Positions 7,994-16,443 of a stretch of DNA of 64,000 nt are shown piece by piece; position 1 is the first letter of the stretch; each line of letters opens with the position of its first letter. Origin of the DNA: Primorskyibacter marinus (GTDB lineage Bacteria; Pseudomonadota; Alphaproteobacteria; Rhodobacterales; Rhodobacteraceae); contig NZ_QJSD01000008.1 in assembly GCF_003313245.1 (NCBI RefSeq), positions 62,001 to 126,000 of the forward strand, written 5' to 3'. Below the pieces are notes generated by a model. The model searched no databases and was not told the DNA's origin. It was given only the letters and a program-made list of their open reading frames with translations. A program made the position numbers and the translations under genes.

Positions 7994-8534
7994 GTCGAGA
8001 GTGTTGAAACCACGACGATCAACGCCTTACCTGCCGAATAGCCCACGGTTTCCCGTAATTGAGCCAATCGGCAATGGAAGAAGCGTCTTCGTCTTTCGAT
8101 TTGATCGATGTAAGATCACTGTCCGCCCCGAGGCGCGAGCCGGCACAATACCCGGCCCCGCTCGGGGCTACCCGCGGTTCAGCAGATTTCCCGCGCTAGG
8201 CGGGAACCTCATATGAAACATGACCATCAACATGATCTATATCTGGCCCGTCCGACCAAAGTTTTCAAGGTCGCCGGCCGGGGCCGCGACATCTTGGCCG
8301 GAAACCGCTCAATCACTGCTATTTTAGCGTTCTCAATCGCGCATGAGATTGACGCAGGGGCCTTGCGTACCTATCTTATTGTCATGTTGGTACATGCAGA
8401 TCATTTTCGATTTCTCCTGCTGAACCGCCCGTTTCCCCGGGCGGTGTAGACGCGTTCGCGTTTCCTGAACCTTCCGGGGCCTCCTCATAGTCCAAAAATG
8501 AACAAGTGGCGACAAGGTCGCCCGAGGGGAAACC
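7994..8534. other. Long intergenic region between DUF1127 and a GreA-like gene
   Basis: About 540 bases without a supported gene. It holds the conserved element at 8126-8270. A frame starting at 8213 inside that element (MKHDHQHDLYL) stays open for 78 codons but has no clear ribosome-binding site. CCGCCCGTTTCCCCGGGCGG (8427-8446) is an inverted repeat that may form a hairpin. Confidence 0.55.
8126..8270. repeat. DUF1127-upstream conserved element, copy 1
   Basis: About 145 bases clearly related to 31713-31854. Shared blocks are CCCCGAGGCGC (8126-8136), GCACAAT, a GC-rich block, GCGGTTCAG, the hairpin TTCCCGC-GCTAG-GCGGGAA and the directly following CCTCATATG, then a looser stretch ending in TTTTCAAG. 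In both copies the hairpin arms are identical and the five-base loops differ, which argues for a conserved structure. The element lies upstream of, and divergent to, a DUF1127 gene in both places. It could be a small RNA gene, a regulated promoter or leader, or a short coding sequence read on the plus strand. Confidence 0.65.
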
Positions 8535-8987
8535 ATGACCAATATTTGTGACAGTCTTTCATACGACATCCGGAACCAACATGGCCCGAGAGAAGGGCAG
8601 CGCAGGCATCTGGTATTGCCCGAGGCCGATCACGCGCAGCTTCAGCGGCATCTGGATCAGTGCGAAGGCACGCAGCACCCGGCATGGAGGTTGCTTGCAT
8701 ATGTGTTGCGCGACAAGATCCTGATGACCGATCCTGTCAGCAAGCTGCATGAACGCGATCTTGTGACCGGTGGGTGTCGTGTAACCTATTGCGTCAACAA
8801 TGCAGAAACCCAGACGGGGCTCTTGGCCCATCGTGCGAGATCGGGGGCGGGCAGTGGTGTGATACCGGTGGCGTCTTTGTTGGGGGCCACGTTGATTGGC
8901 ATGCGGGCCGGACAACGCGCGCCGCTTCTGTGCGAGGACGGGTCAATCATGTCGGTATCGGTCCTCGACGTTATGCCGCCGAACTGA
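8535..8987 (+). CDS. GreA/GreB C-terminal-domain (FKBP-like) protein
   Basis: A 150-residue protein whose C-terminal part, GVIPVASLLGATLIGMRAGQRAPLLCEDG, matches the FKBP-like domain shared by GreA/GreB and the Rnk regulator. The N-terminal half (VLPEADHAQLQRHL) is a short helical stretch as in Rnk, not the long coiled coil of GreA. Such proteins bind RNA polymerase near the secondary channel; lacking the acidic coiled-coil tip it should not stimulate transcript cleavage. It precedes a closely related gene by 87 bases, so the two are probably a tandem pair. Confidence 0.7.
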   Translation: MTNICDSLSYDIRNQHGPREGQRRHLVLPEADHAQLQRHLDQCEGTQHPAWRLLAYVLRDKILMTDPVSKLHERDLVTGGCRVTYCVNNAETQTGLLAHRARSGAGSGVIPVASLLGATLIGMRAGQRAPLLCEDGSIMSVSVLDVMPPN

Positions 8988-9074
8988 CGCCGAACTGAAA
9001 AGTTAATTACGACCGAGAAGCGGGTGGGCCATGCCATTCGCTCTTTTATCCCATACCTGGAAGGAGGCCGACCG

Positions 9075-9575
9075 ATGTTAGCCGATATGAACGAAACCGT
9101 TAAGAAACGCCGTACCCGGACACCGAAAATTGTCATCAATTCCGATGATCTTGCACATATCGAAGCGCTGGCAGAAGGCGCGATGCAGCGCAATCCAACG
9201 CTCGCCGATCGCCTGTTGGATGAGATCGCGCGCGCGCGGATCGTTGCGCCGTCCAAGATGCCAGCAAACGTCGTGTCGATCGGTCGCTCTGTAACCTACA
9301 GGGACGAAAGCACCGGGTTGGACAAGACCGTGACACTGGTATTCCCCGAAGATGCCGACATCGCGCGTCAGCGCGTGTCGATTGTGACGCCGATCGGTGT
9401 CGCTCTGCTGGGATTGGCCGAGGGGGCCGTTTTTCATTGGGACACGCGGGCAAACCAGCGTCGGATGCTGACGGTGATCCGGGTCGAAGAGTCGTCCGAC
9501 GACGATCTTGAGCAGCCCCACGATTCCCGTGACAAGGGGGATGACAGCGCCCCTGACGAAACCGCGACGGCGTAA
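9075..9575 (+). CDS. rnk: Rnk-type nucleoside diphosphate kinase regulator
   Basis: A 166-residue protein with the Rnk layout: a helical N-terminus (PKIVINSDDLAHIEALA, NPTLADRLLDEI), then a strand-rich GreA/GreB-like domain with VSIGRSVTYRDE, VFPEDADIARQRVSIVTPIGVALLGL and the final strand MLTVIRVEE. Rnk family proteins bind RNA polymerase and influence nucleotide pools. The tail after residue 145 is acidic and probably disordered. ATG 9075 is preceded by GGAAGGAGG at correct spacing; the frame is open upstream but uninformative. Confidence 0.8.
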   Translation: MLADMNETVKKRRTRTPKIVINSDDLAHIEALAEGAMQRNPTLADRLLDEIARARIVAPSKMPANVVSIGRSVTYRDESTGLDKTVTLVFPEDADIARQRVSIVTPIGVALLGLAEGAVFHWDTRANQRRMLTVIRVEESSDDDLEQPHDSRDKGDDSAPDETATA

Positions 9576-9809
9576 GCATGTCGTCGTGCGCGCTTCGGGA
9601 TGACGGATGCAACCCATTATTCGCGATCCGCGATCTGATTTGCATCCGAAGCCGCGCGACCTGCGGAAATGTCATCGTAATACCGTTGCATCGGATCCGG
9701 TGCGAAGCATCAACAGTCATGGATTGAGGGCTGCCTCGGCCAGTTGTCTGCCCGTACAGGGCGGGCAACTGCGCCGCCCACAGTCGCGTCAAACGAAGGG
9801 AGATCGGCT

Positions 9810-10733
9810 ATGAGCGCAAAGCAACATCTTCGTCGGCTTCTATGGCCGACGGTCTTGACATTTACCAGCCTTGGGCTGGTCCTGTTTCCATCGCAACTGG
9901 CCGGGCTTTTCGGGGATGGCGAAATGCTGCCGCTCGCTGTCACGGCGCTGGCCTATTTTGCGGCGGCCTGGCTTGTCAGCCGGATCGCGGCGATGGCGCT
10001 GGATCAGGCGGCGACGCGGCGCAAGCCCTATCCACGTCTGCTTAAAGATATGGTGGCGGCACTGCTGTTCCTGATGGCGTTCGTCGCGACGACATCGCTT
10101 TACATGGGCAAGGGCGCGTTCGGGGCGCTGGCAGGGTCCGGCCTGATACTGGCGCTGCTGGGTTTCGCGGTCCGAAATGTCGTCGCCGACACCCTGTCGG
10201 GCATCGCGCTTGGGGTGGAGGGTCCGTTCCGCATCGGGGATTGGGTCGATATAGACGGGTTGGCCCGTGGCAAGGTGATCGAGATCGGCTGGCGCACCAC
10301 GCGTCTGCTGACCCGTGACCGGACCTATATGATCCTGCCCAACAGCCAAATCGCGCGCCAGCGCATCACCAACTATTCCGCGCCAAAACCGGAATACCGC
10401 GCGCAGGTCAGTATTACGCTGGATCATAGCATGCCGATTTCTCAGGCGCGCGAGGTGATGCTGGAGGCGCTTCAAGCGGCGGACCTGATCCAGAAGGATC
10501 CTGCGCCGGATGTGCGTGTTCTGGCCTATGAAGAAGCAGGGATTACCTATGCCCTGCGCTATTGGCTATCCCGGTTCGACCGCGACATAGACTGTCGCGA
10601 CGAGGTGTTCGCTCGGGTGGACGACGCATTGCGGCGGGCCGGTTCGATCGCCCCTCACCGTCGTATAGAGGTAATCTCGCAGTCGGATGAAACGCTATCG
10701 AAGGTTCGACCGCCCGACCTTCGTTCGGAATAA
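9810..10733 (+). CDS. MscS-family mechanosensitive ion channel
   Basis: A 307-residue membrane protein. Three hydrophobic segments are visible (about 10-32, 42-65, 80-105), followed by the pore helix ALAGSGLILALLGFAVRNVV and the MscS beta domain GVEGPFRIGDWVDIDGLARGKV with the usual TRLLTRDRTYMILPNSQIA. A C-terminal alpha/beta domain follows. The family opens under membrane tension and releases solutes during hypo-osmotic shock. ATG 9810 is preceded by AAGGGAGA. It is monocistronic as far as can be seen. Confidence 0.92.
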   Translation: MSAKQHLRRLLWPTVLTFTSLGLVLFPSQLAGLFGDGEMLPLAVTALAYFAAAWLVSRIAAMALDQAATRRKPYPRLLKDMVAALLFLMAFVATTSLYMGKGAFGALAGSGLILALLGFAVRNVVADTLSGIALGVEGPFRIGDWVDIDGLARGKVIEIGWRTTRLLTRDRTYMILPNSQIARQRITNYSAPKPEYRAQVSITLDHSMPISQAREVMLEALQAADLIQKDPAPDVRVLAYEEAGITYALRYWLSRFDRDIDCRDEVFARVDDALRRAGSIAPHRRIEVISQSDETLSKVRPPDLRSE

Positions 10734-10840
10734 TGCGCGAGTTCACCCGATGCGCGCCAAGGTTGCCTTGCGCCGATAGCGGAGTGACTTTCTGTTGAGC
10801 CGCTCAGGCAATGAGTCTGCGTGCAGGTCGGGTGCGGTGA

Positions 10841-11155
10841 CGCGCGGGGCTTGACGGCATCTATGTGGGGCCAAACGAGCTGTGTCTCGCGCTTGGGGTG
10901 CAGCCGAATGCTGAATCCACTGAACAGATCGTGCAGGGCGCGATTGAGCGTATTGTCGATTGTTGCCGTGTTGCTGGAAAGGAGATTGGCGTTTTCCGCT
11001 CTTCCGGAGAGGCCACTGCCATGCGCGCCAAACAAGGCTCAACCTTGTCACACCCAGCAACGACGCCCCCCCTTTTGTCCAAAGCCGCCCGCGCCGAAAT
11101 TGCGACCGCGCGCGGCAAGACTGCTGAAAAACCTGAATCCGGCAGCGGATATTGA
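10841..11155 (+). pseudogene. C-terminal remnant of an HpcH/HpaI aldolase gene
   Basis: The frame beginning after the stop at 10838-10840 reads LDGIYVGPNELCLALG, the typical metal/substrate-loop segment of HpcH/HpaI (2,4-dihydroxyhept-2-ene-1,7-dioate-type) aldolases. The family's last helices follow, with AAR-type segment LLSKAARAEIATARG and a short GSGY tail before the stop. About two thirds of a normal protein of around 255 residues is missing upstream, and no start site fits. I read it as a decayed fragment. Confidence 0.7.
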
Positions 11156-11487
11156 CACCCATCCGGGCGCTTCGGCTGACATATGCCGAAGCGCCTGCAC
11201 GATGCCAAAGGCGCATGCATGACGACGATCACCGAGCGTGACCCGGTCCGCGGCACGCTTTTCAGATCACAAAATGGGCTGAAGTGACCTCGGTCGCCAA
11301 ATTCCGACCGCCGATCCGGCGGATAATGCGCACGGGCTCGTCAAGGCCGGTGGGGCCATGCACGCCGGCCAGTTACGCAAGCGCGTTCAGGTTGATGTCT
11401 TGCGCTGATCGCCAGCCATGCCGGAGGTCGGATAACGCTTCAGATGCTTGATCGGCGTGTCGGGGTCCGCGTCGCGCGCCCCTTTGG
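11156..11487. other. Intergenic region without recognised gene
   Basis: About 330 bases between the aldolase remnant and the end of the LysR gene. GGCGCTTCGGC...GCCGAAGCGCC (11167-11195) forms an inverted repeat that could end transcripts from the left. Frames here have no ribosome-binding site or recognisable motif; some may be further gene debris. Confidence 0.5.
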
Positions 11488-12387
11488 TTATCTTCGTGTG
11501 CCCTGCTTCTTCGTCGTTTCAACGAAATGTAGCACAGCACGCGATCGGTTGTTTCGTTTCCAGACCAAAACGGTGCGGCTGCGGTAGTCGGGATGGATGA
11601 TGGGCCGTGTCTCAACGGTACGGCCCAGGAAGCCGACCAGACTCTCGGGGTAGATGGTCACGCCCAGACCTGCTGAAACCAGACCTATCAGCGCCAGCGT
11701 GTTGGACGCTTCGAGTGTTGGCGTAAGATCAATGCCCGAACGGCTGAATAGGTCAGCGAGCCGATAGCGAAACTCGCCCCATTCCGCCATGTCGCCCAGG
11801 ATCAAAGGTACGTTTTGCAAATCTTCCGGTTCTATGTGGCTTTTGCGTAAAAGAGGGTGCGACCGGGGGGTGACGACATACAGCAGTTCACTGCTGAGAA
11901 GCAGGCTGTGGCAATCACTGTTGTCATACGGACCGATCATGAATCCGACGTCGATTTCGTCATTGGCGATGGCGATTTTCTGACCTTGGGTGCGCATGTA
12001 TCGCAGCGCAAGCGAGATGTCGGGGTGTTGCTGTTCAAAACGTGCCACCGCGTGCGGCATCAGTTCCGTGGCGGCAAAGGCCATGTAACCGACACGAACG
12101 TGACCGGAGCGGCCTTCCGCGATGCGCCGCGAATCGTTGATCGACTGCACATAGTCATCCAGCAGTTGTAGCGCGGAATTATAGAAATTCTGGCCCGCTT
12201 GGGTCAGCAGGACTTCGCGGGTGGTGCGTTCCAGAAGCGGATAGCCCAGTTGCGCCTCAAGTCTCTGAATGCGGCGACTCAGCGCTGACTGGTCCAGTGC
12301 CAAACGTTCCGCGCTGCGTCTGAAATTCAGCTCCTGTGCCACCGTCACAAAAGATTGCAGCAGAGAAAAATCAGGCAGCGTTGACAT
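11488..12387 (-). CDS. LysR-family transcriptional regulator
   Basis: A 299-residue regulator with the LysR winged-helix at residues 4-63 (LLQSFVTVAQELNFRRSAERL, DQSALSRRIQRLEAQLGYPLLER) and a two-lobed effector domain of the BenM/CatM-like subgroup (GHVRVGYMAFAATELMP, IDVGFMIGPYDN, AGLGVTIYPES). It diverges from the carbamoylsarcosine amidohydrolase operon, the usual arrangement for a LysR activator of its neighbour. A palindrome with LysR-site geometry lies between them at 12418-12438. The effector is presumably a pathway intermediate; this is inference. Confidence 0.9.
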   Translation of the reverse strand: MSTLPDFSLLQSFVTVAQELNFRRSAERLALDQSALSRRIQRLEAQLGYPLLERTTREVLLTQAGQNFYNSALQLLDDYVQSINDSRRIAEGRSGHVRVGYMAFAATELMPHAVARFEQQHPDISLALRYMRTQGQKIAIANDEIDVGFMIGPYDNSDCHSLLLSSELLYVVTPRSHPLLRKSHIEPEDLQNVPLILGDMAEWGEFRYRLADLFSRSGIDLTPTLEASNTLALIGLVSAGLGVTIYPESLVGFLGRTVETRPIIHPDYRSRTVLVWKRNNRSRAVLHFVETTKKQGTRR

Positions 12388-12417
12388 CTAACGGCTTCCG
12401 ATTGTGGAAAAAAATGG

Positions 12418-12438
12418 TTGATGCATATCATGCATTAA
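12418..12438. promoter_or_regulatory. Putative LysR operator
   Basis: A 21-base near-palindrome made of two ATGCAT blocks separated by ATC and flanked by TTG and TAA. It contains the T-N11-A spacing of LysR-family sites and lies 31 bases from the regulator start and about 135 bases upstream of the amidohydrolase gene, as expected for a recognition site of a divergent pair. Confidence 0.5.
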
Positions 12439-12571
12439 TAAATGTTGTTTCGTCAATTCAGTTTCGTTTCTCAAAGGCTCACCCTTGGTCATGTTCGGTC
12501 AAAGGGCGCGATAAAGTGCTTCTGAGACGGTCAAGTATCAGCAAACTCCCCGTTTTGGGCATGGAGGACAC

Positions 12572-13294
12572 ATGAGCGACATCGACAACAAAGAATTGGA
12601 TCAAATGCTTCAGGCTGCATTTGATGCATCATCAAAGCTATATCAAGAGCGCGGCTTTCAGCGTCGCGTCGGCTTTGGCAAGCGCCCCGCGCTGATCAGC
12701 GTGGATTTGGCGAATGCATGGACCCGTCCGGGCAATCCCTTCACCTGCGATCAGGAGAAGATGGATAACGAGATCATTCCGGGGATGCAGAAACTTCTCA
12801 AGGCGTTCCGTGCGCAGCAACTTCCGGTTGTTCATGTGACGACGGCGTATGAAATCACCGACCGCAACGCGCCGTTCACGGATATGGGTCTGTGGCATGA
12901 CAAGATCCCTGTGGATGTCGTTGATCTGGCGGACAAGGATCTGTGGGCCATCGATAGCCGCATCGCACCGGTTGATGGCGAATACACCTTGCTGAAAAAG
13001 CGCGCTTCGTCCTTCCACGGTACTGAGCTGGCGGGCATTTTGCGGGCCAACAATGTGGACACGATCCTGGTGACCGGGGTGACCGCATGTGCCTGTGTGC
13101 GCCAGACGATCTGCGACGGCATTGCAGACGGGTTCCGCCCCATCGCCGTTCGTGAAGCCATCGGCGACCGGGTGCCCGGTGCCGTTGCCTGGAACCTGTT
13201 CGACATCGACGCGAAGTTCGGTGACGTCAAGTCGGTGGATGAGTGTGTCGCCTATATCGACAGTCTTGGCGGCGTGGCCGCCGCTGCCGAATAA
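12572..13294 (+). CDS. Isochorismatase-family hydrolase, probable N-carbamoylsarcosine amidohydrolase
   Basis: A 240-residue cysteine hydrolase. The triad of the family is visible: D45 in LISVDLANAWTRPGNPF, Lys142/143 in YTLLKKRASSFHGTEL, and nucleophile C175 in VTGVTACACVRQT. The stretch SVDLANAWTRPGNPF and the overall length are characteristic of N-carbamoylsarcosine amidohydrolase, which cleaves N-carbamoylsarcosine to sarcosine, CO2 and ammonia. Downstream in the same direction are a TRAP transporter and HyuA/HyuB, which can supply carbamoyl-amino acids by opening hydantoins, and SoxBDAG for sarcosine lies in the same window. A related ureido substrate is the main alternative. Confidence 0.75.
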   Translation: MSDIDNKELDQMLQAAFDASSKLYQERGFQRRVGFGKRPALISVDLANAWTRPGNPFTCDQEKMDNEIIPGMQKLLKAFRAQQLPVVHVTTAYEITDRNAPFTDMGLWHDKIPVDVVDLADKDLWAIDSRIAPVDGEYTLLKKRASSFHGTELAGILRANNVDTILVTGVTACACVRQTICDGIADGFRPIAVREAIGDRVPGAVAWNLFDIDAKFGDVKSVDECVAYIDSLGGVAAAAE

Positions 13295-13301
13295 GAAACG
13301 G

Positions 13302-13331
13302 AAGGCGCTGTCGGAAAGGCAGCGCCTTTTT
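13302..13331 (+). terminator. Intrinsic terminator or attenuator inside the operon
   Basis: AAGGCGCTG and CAGCGCCTT pair around a nine-base loop and are followed by a T run, eight bases after the amidohydrolase stop. As the next gene starts only 25 bases later without an evident separate promoter, it may reduce expression of the downstream transporter relative to the enzyme. Confidence 0.75.
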
Positions 13332-13355
13332 ACATTCTCAACAGGGGAAAAGAAC

Positions 13356-14417
13356 ATGCAGATCCAGACAGTTTTCGCGACCACTGCGGCGTTGTGCTTT
13401 GCAGCCGGGACCACCTTTGCAAGCGATGGTGCCGAGAAAACCTTCAAGGTCGTCGGGACGTGGGGCAACCTTTCCTCTTGGCAGAATGTCGAACACCCTT
13501 TCTGGGCCGACAGTTTGCCCGCAGCGACAAACGGCAAGATCGGGGGCGATGCCATTCCGATCACCGAAGCAGGGCTGAAAGGCACCGAGGTCATGCGCCT
13601 TCTTAGCCTCGGGGTGTTCGAGGTTGCGCACGGTCTGGGCAGCTACGTCGCGTCTGAAAACCCGGCAATCGAAGGGGCTGACCTTTCCAGCATTGCGACC
13701 GATTTTACCACCATGCACGCCATCGTCGATGCATACCGCCCGACAATGGACGAGCTTTTCCGCAATACCTATGGCGCGACAATCGTGGCGCTGCACCCTT
13801 GGCCTGCGTCAATGATTTACTGCCGGGATGAGATTTCCGGTATCTCCGATCTGGAGGGGCGCAAGGTGCGCGTCCATTCCGCGACGCTTGGCGATTTCGT
13901 CGAGGGCGCGGGGGGCGTAACCGTAACGCTGCCATTCGCCGAGGTTGTCCCGGCGCTTGAAAAAGGTGTTGCCGATTGCGCAATTACCGATCCGGTTTCG
14001 GCATTCAAGGCAAGCTGGCACGAGGTCATCAATCATGTGTTCGCGCTGCCCGTCGGGTACTCGATCACGTTCACGGCCGTGAACGCAAAGCTGTGGGACG
14101 GGCTGGACGCAGAGACCAGAGAGACAATGCAGGCGGCCTTTGATGATATGGTGAATGACGGCTGGACGCTGGCCGAATCCGAACAGGAGATGGGTGTCGG
14201 ATGCCTGACTGGCACGGTCGACGAATGCACCCTTGGAACGCCGGGAGACGCCGTGCTCCACCGGCCAAGCGAGGACGACACGGCCGCCCGTCAGGCGATC
14301 CTTGACGATTTCGTTCTGGCCCGCTGGGCCGAACGGTGTGGCGCAGATTGCGTGAACGCGTGGAACGCGACTGCCGGACAGGCCTCGGGACTAGTCGCCC
14401 CGGCACCGGGCGGCTGA
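13356..14417 (+). CDS. TRAP transporter substrate-binding protein (DctP family)
   Basis: A 353-residue periplasmic protein with a signal peptide (MQIQTVFATTAALCFAAG, cut near TFA-SDG). DctP-type features are the AxxxVVGTWGNLSSWQNVE opening, the arginine-containing segment DLEGRKVRVHSATLGDFVEG, and LPFAEVVPALEKGVADCAIT. Several cysteines near the C-terminus (ERCGADC) may form a disulfide. ATG 13356 is preceded by AGGGGAAAA. It precedes its membrane partners. The ligand is plausibly a hydantoin or carbamoyl amino acid given the neighbours, but TRAP systems usually take carboxylates, which would favour N-carbamoylsarcosine. Confidence 0.85.
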   Translation: MQIQTVFATTAALCFAAGTTFASDGAEKTFKVVGTWGNLSSWQNVEHPFWADSLPAATNGKIGGDAIPITEAGLKGTEVMRLLSLGVFEVAHGLGSYVASENPAIEGADLSSIATDFTTMHAIVDAYRPTMDELFRNTYGATIVALHPWPASMIYCRDEISGISDLEGRKVRVHSATLGDFVEGAGGVTVTLPFAEVVPALEKGVADCAITDPVSAFKASWHEVINHVFALPVGYSITFTAVNAKLWDGLDAETRETMQAAFDDMVNDGWTLAESEQEMGVGCLTGTVDECTLGTPGDAVLHRPSEDDTAARQAILDDFVLARWAERCGADCVNAWNATAGQASGLVAPAPGG

Positions 14418-14492
14418 TCCGGCACATCTGGCCGGACCGCTTGGCATAACGCGGTCCGGGCTTCCCATCCGCCTCACAACCACGGAGAGAAC

Positions 14493-15116
14493 ATGTATCA
14501 AACGGCATTATCATACGTTTTCCGACTGTCGCTTTTTGCAGTCTGGATTGGCGGCTCCATGATGGTGCTGGCGGCGGTGATGGTGTCGGTGGATGTTCTT
14601 GCACGCAAGATCCTTGGCGTGACCTTGGGTGGTTCCGACGAGATTTCCGGCTACCTTTTTGCGATCGCCACGGCCTTTGCCTTTCCCTACGCCGTGATGC
14701 ATCGCGCCAATGTGCGGATTGATGTCATTTACATGCGGCTGCCCGTCGCGATCCGGGGCGCGTTGGACATCTTCGGGCTGGCGTTGTTGACCGGTTTTGC
14801 GGGCATTGTGACTTGGCGTGCATTGGCGATGGTGACGGTCACCTGGAAAAACGACTCCCACTCGATCACGCCACTGCACACACCGTTGATCCTGCCGCAA
14901 GGCATCTGGGTGCTGGGTTGGTGTCTGTTCTGTCTGACCTTGGTGTTTCTGCTGGGCGGCCTTGTCGCCGCGTGGTTCCGCCGGGACTGGGCGGGGGTGC
15001 AAAATCTGGGCGGTGCCTTGTCAATGGAAGAAGAAATTGACGATGAAACAAAAGGCGTTGTGCCCCAATACCCAGAAACTGAGCCGGACACGCGCCCGCT
15101 TTCGGCAGGAGGATAA
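14493..15116 (+). CDS. TRAP transporter small permease (DctQ family)
   Basis: A 207-residue membrane protein with four hydrophobic segments. The second is preceded by LARKILGVTLGGSDEISGYLFAIATAF, where the S/T-EE..xY position typical of DctQ reads SDEISGY. A soluble acidic tail of about 40 residues after the last segment is longer than usual. It lies 75 bases after the binding-protein gene and three bases before the large permease gene. Confidence 0.88.
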   Translation: MYQTALSYVFRLSLFAVWIGGSMMVLAAVMVSVDVLARKILGVTLGGSDEISGYLFAIATAFAFPYAVMHRANVRIDVIYMRLPVAIRGALDIFGLALLTGFAGIVTWRALAMVTVTWKNDSHSITPLHTPLILPQGIWVLGWCLFCLTLVFLLGGLVAAWFRRDWAGVQNLGGALSMEEEIDDETKGVVPQYPETEPDTRPLSAGG

Positions 15117-15119
15117 CGC

Positions 15120-16403
15120 ATGCTTGGTTCCGCTTCAGGAATACTCTTCGGGCTGATCGCGCTAAGCGTGCCGATTGCCGCTGTGGTGGGCATTCTTGCC
15201 TTCGTGCTGGCCTGGCTTTATTCGCCCATGCCGCTCTATCTGGCGGCGGGTGACATCTTCTGGACCAACAGCATCGAATTCATCCTGATCGCGGTGCCGT
15301 TGTTCATCCTGATGGGCGAAGTCCTGCTGCGGGCAGGCATTGCCGAGCGGATGTATAACGCGCTGACACATTGGATTTCATGGCTGCCCGGCGGGCTGAT
15401 GCATTCGAATATCGGCGCCAGCACCCTGTTTGCCGCGACCTCCGGTTCGTCAATCGCGACGGCTGCCACGGTCGGCACGGTGGCGATGCCGCAGATCGAA
15501 AAGAAAGGCTACAACCCGCGCCTGTTCATGGGCACGCTGGCCGCAGGCGGCACGCTGGGCATCCTCATCCCGCCCTCCATCAACATGATCGTCTATGCGC
15601 TGTTGACCGACACTTCGGTGCCAAAGCTCTACCTTGCCGGATTTCTGCCCGGATTTCTGCTGGCGCTGTTGTTCATGCTCACCGTCGCCGTGGCCTGCAT
15701 CATCCGGCCCGCTTGGGGCGGACGGCCGGAAAAATCCAGCTGGCGTGCGCGCATCGCCTGCCTGCCCGACCTGTTGCCTCCGCTTGGGATCTTTCTGGTC
15801 GTCGTCGGCTCTATCTATGCCGGGATCGCCACCCCGACAGAGGCTGCATCCTTGGGCGTGGTCGCGTCCCTCGGGCTGGCGGCTTGGACCGGAACGCTCA
15901 ATATCACGATGCTGCGGCTTGCGCTGGAATCCACGATGCGCACCACGGCGATGGTGATGTTGATCGTCTTTGCCGCGATCTTTCTGAATTTCGTGCTCGC
16001 GGTGGTCGGACTGACCGATCTGCTGAGCGCTTTCATCAACGGTCTGGGCCTCAGCCCGATGCAGACGATGATCGTGATCGTCGTGGCCTTCATGTTTCTG
16101 GGCTGTTTCATGGAGGCGTTCTCGCTGCTTCTGATCGCGACGCCGCTTCTCGCGCCGATCGTTGCGGGGCTTGGCTTTGACCTGATCTGGTTCGGCATCC
16201 TGATGATGCTGATGCTGGAAACCGCGCTGATCACGCCGCCCATCGGGGTCAACCTGTATGTGATCCAGGGGGTACGCGGGCGCGGGTCAATGAATGACGT
16301 CATCATCGGTGCGCTGCCTTTTTTGTTCGCACTGATAGCGATGATTGCCCTGATGCTGGTTTTTCCGCAAATCGCACTGTGGTTGCCGGACACATTTGGC
16401 TGA
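15120..16403 (+). CDS. TRAP transporter large permease (DctM family)
   Basis: A 427-residue hydrophobic protein of the DctM class with about twelve membrane segments. Landmarks include LMGEVLLRAGIAERMYNAL, LFAATSGSSIATAATVGTVAMPQM-like sequence (TVGTVAMPQIEKKGY) and ILIPPSINMIVYALLTDTS. It completes the second TRAP system, and its gene ends 40 bases before hyuA with AACAGGAGGATGAA leading into the next start, so the operon continues. Confidence 0.93.
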   Translation: MLGSASGILFGLIALSVPIAAVVGILAFVLAWLYSPMPLYLAAGDIFWTNSIEFILIAVPLFILMGEVLLRAGIAERMYNALTHWISWLPGGLMHSNIGASTLFAATSGSSIATAATVGTVAMPQIEKKGYNPRLFMGTLAAGGTLGILIPPSINMIVYALLTDTSVPKLYLAGFLPGFLLALLFMLTVAVACIIRPAWGGRPEKSSWRARIACLPDLLPPLGIFLVVVGSIYAGIATPTEAASLGVVASLGLAAWTGTLNITMLRLALESTMRTTAMVMLIVFAAIFLNFVLAVVGLTDLLSAFINGLGLSPMQTMIVIVVAFMFLGCFMEAFSLLLIATPLLAPIVAGLGFDLIWFGILMMLMLETALITPPIGVNLYVIQGVRGRGSMNDVIIGALPFLFALIAMIALMLVFPQIALWLPDTFG

Positions 16404-16443
16404 AATGAATGCAACAAGATGAACAAACAAACAGGAGGATGAA

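Noticed and set aside
8203-8225. GGAAC in the DUF1127-upstream element as an EcfG-type -35 box
   Set aside because: No matching GTT-type -10 element at the required distance in either copy.
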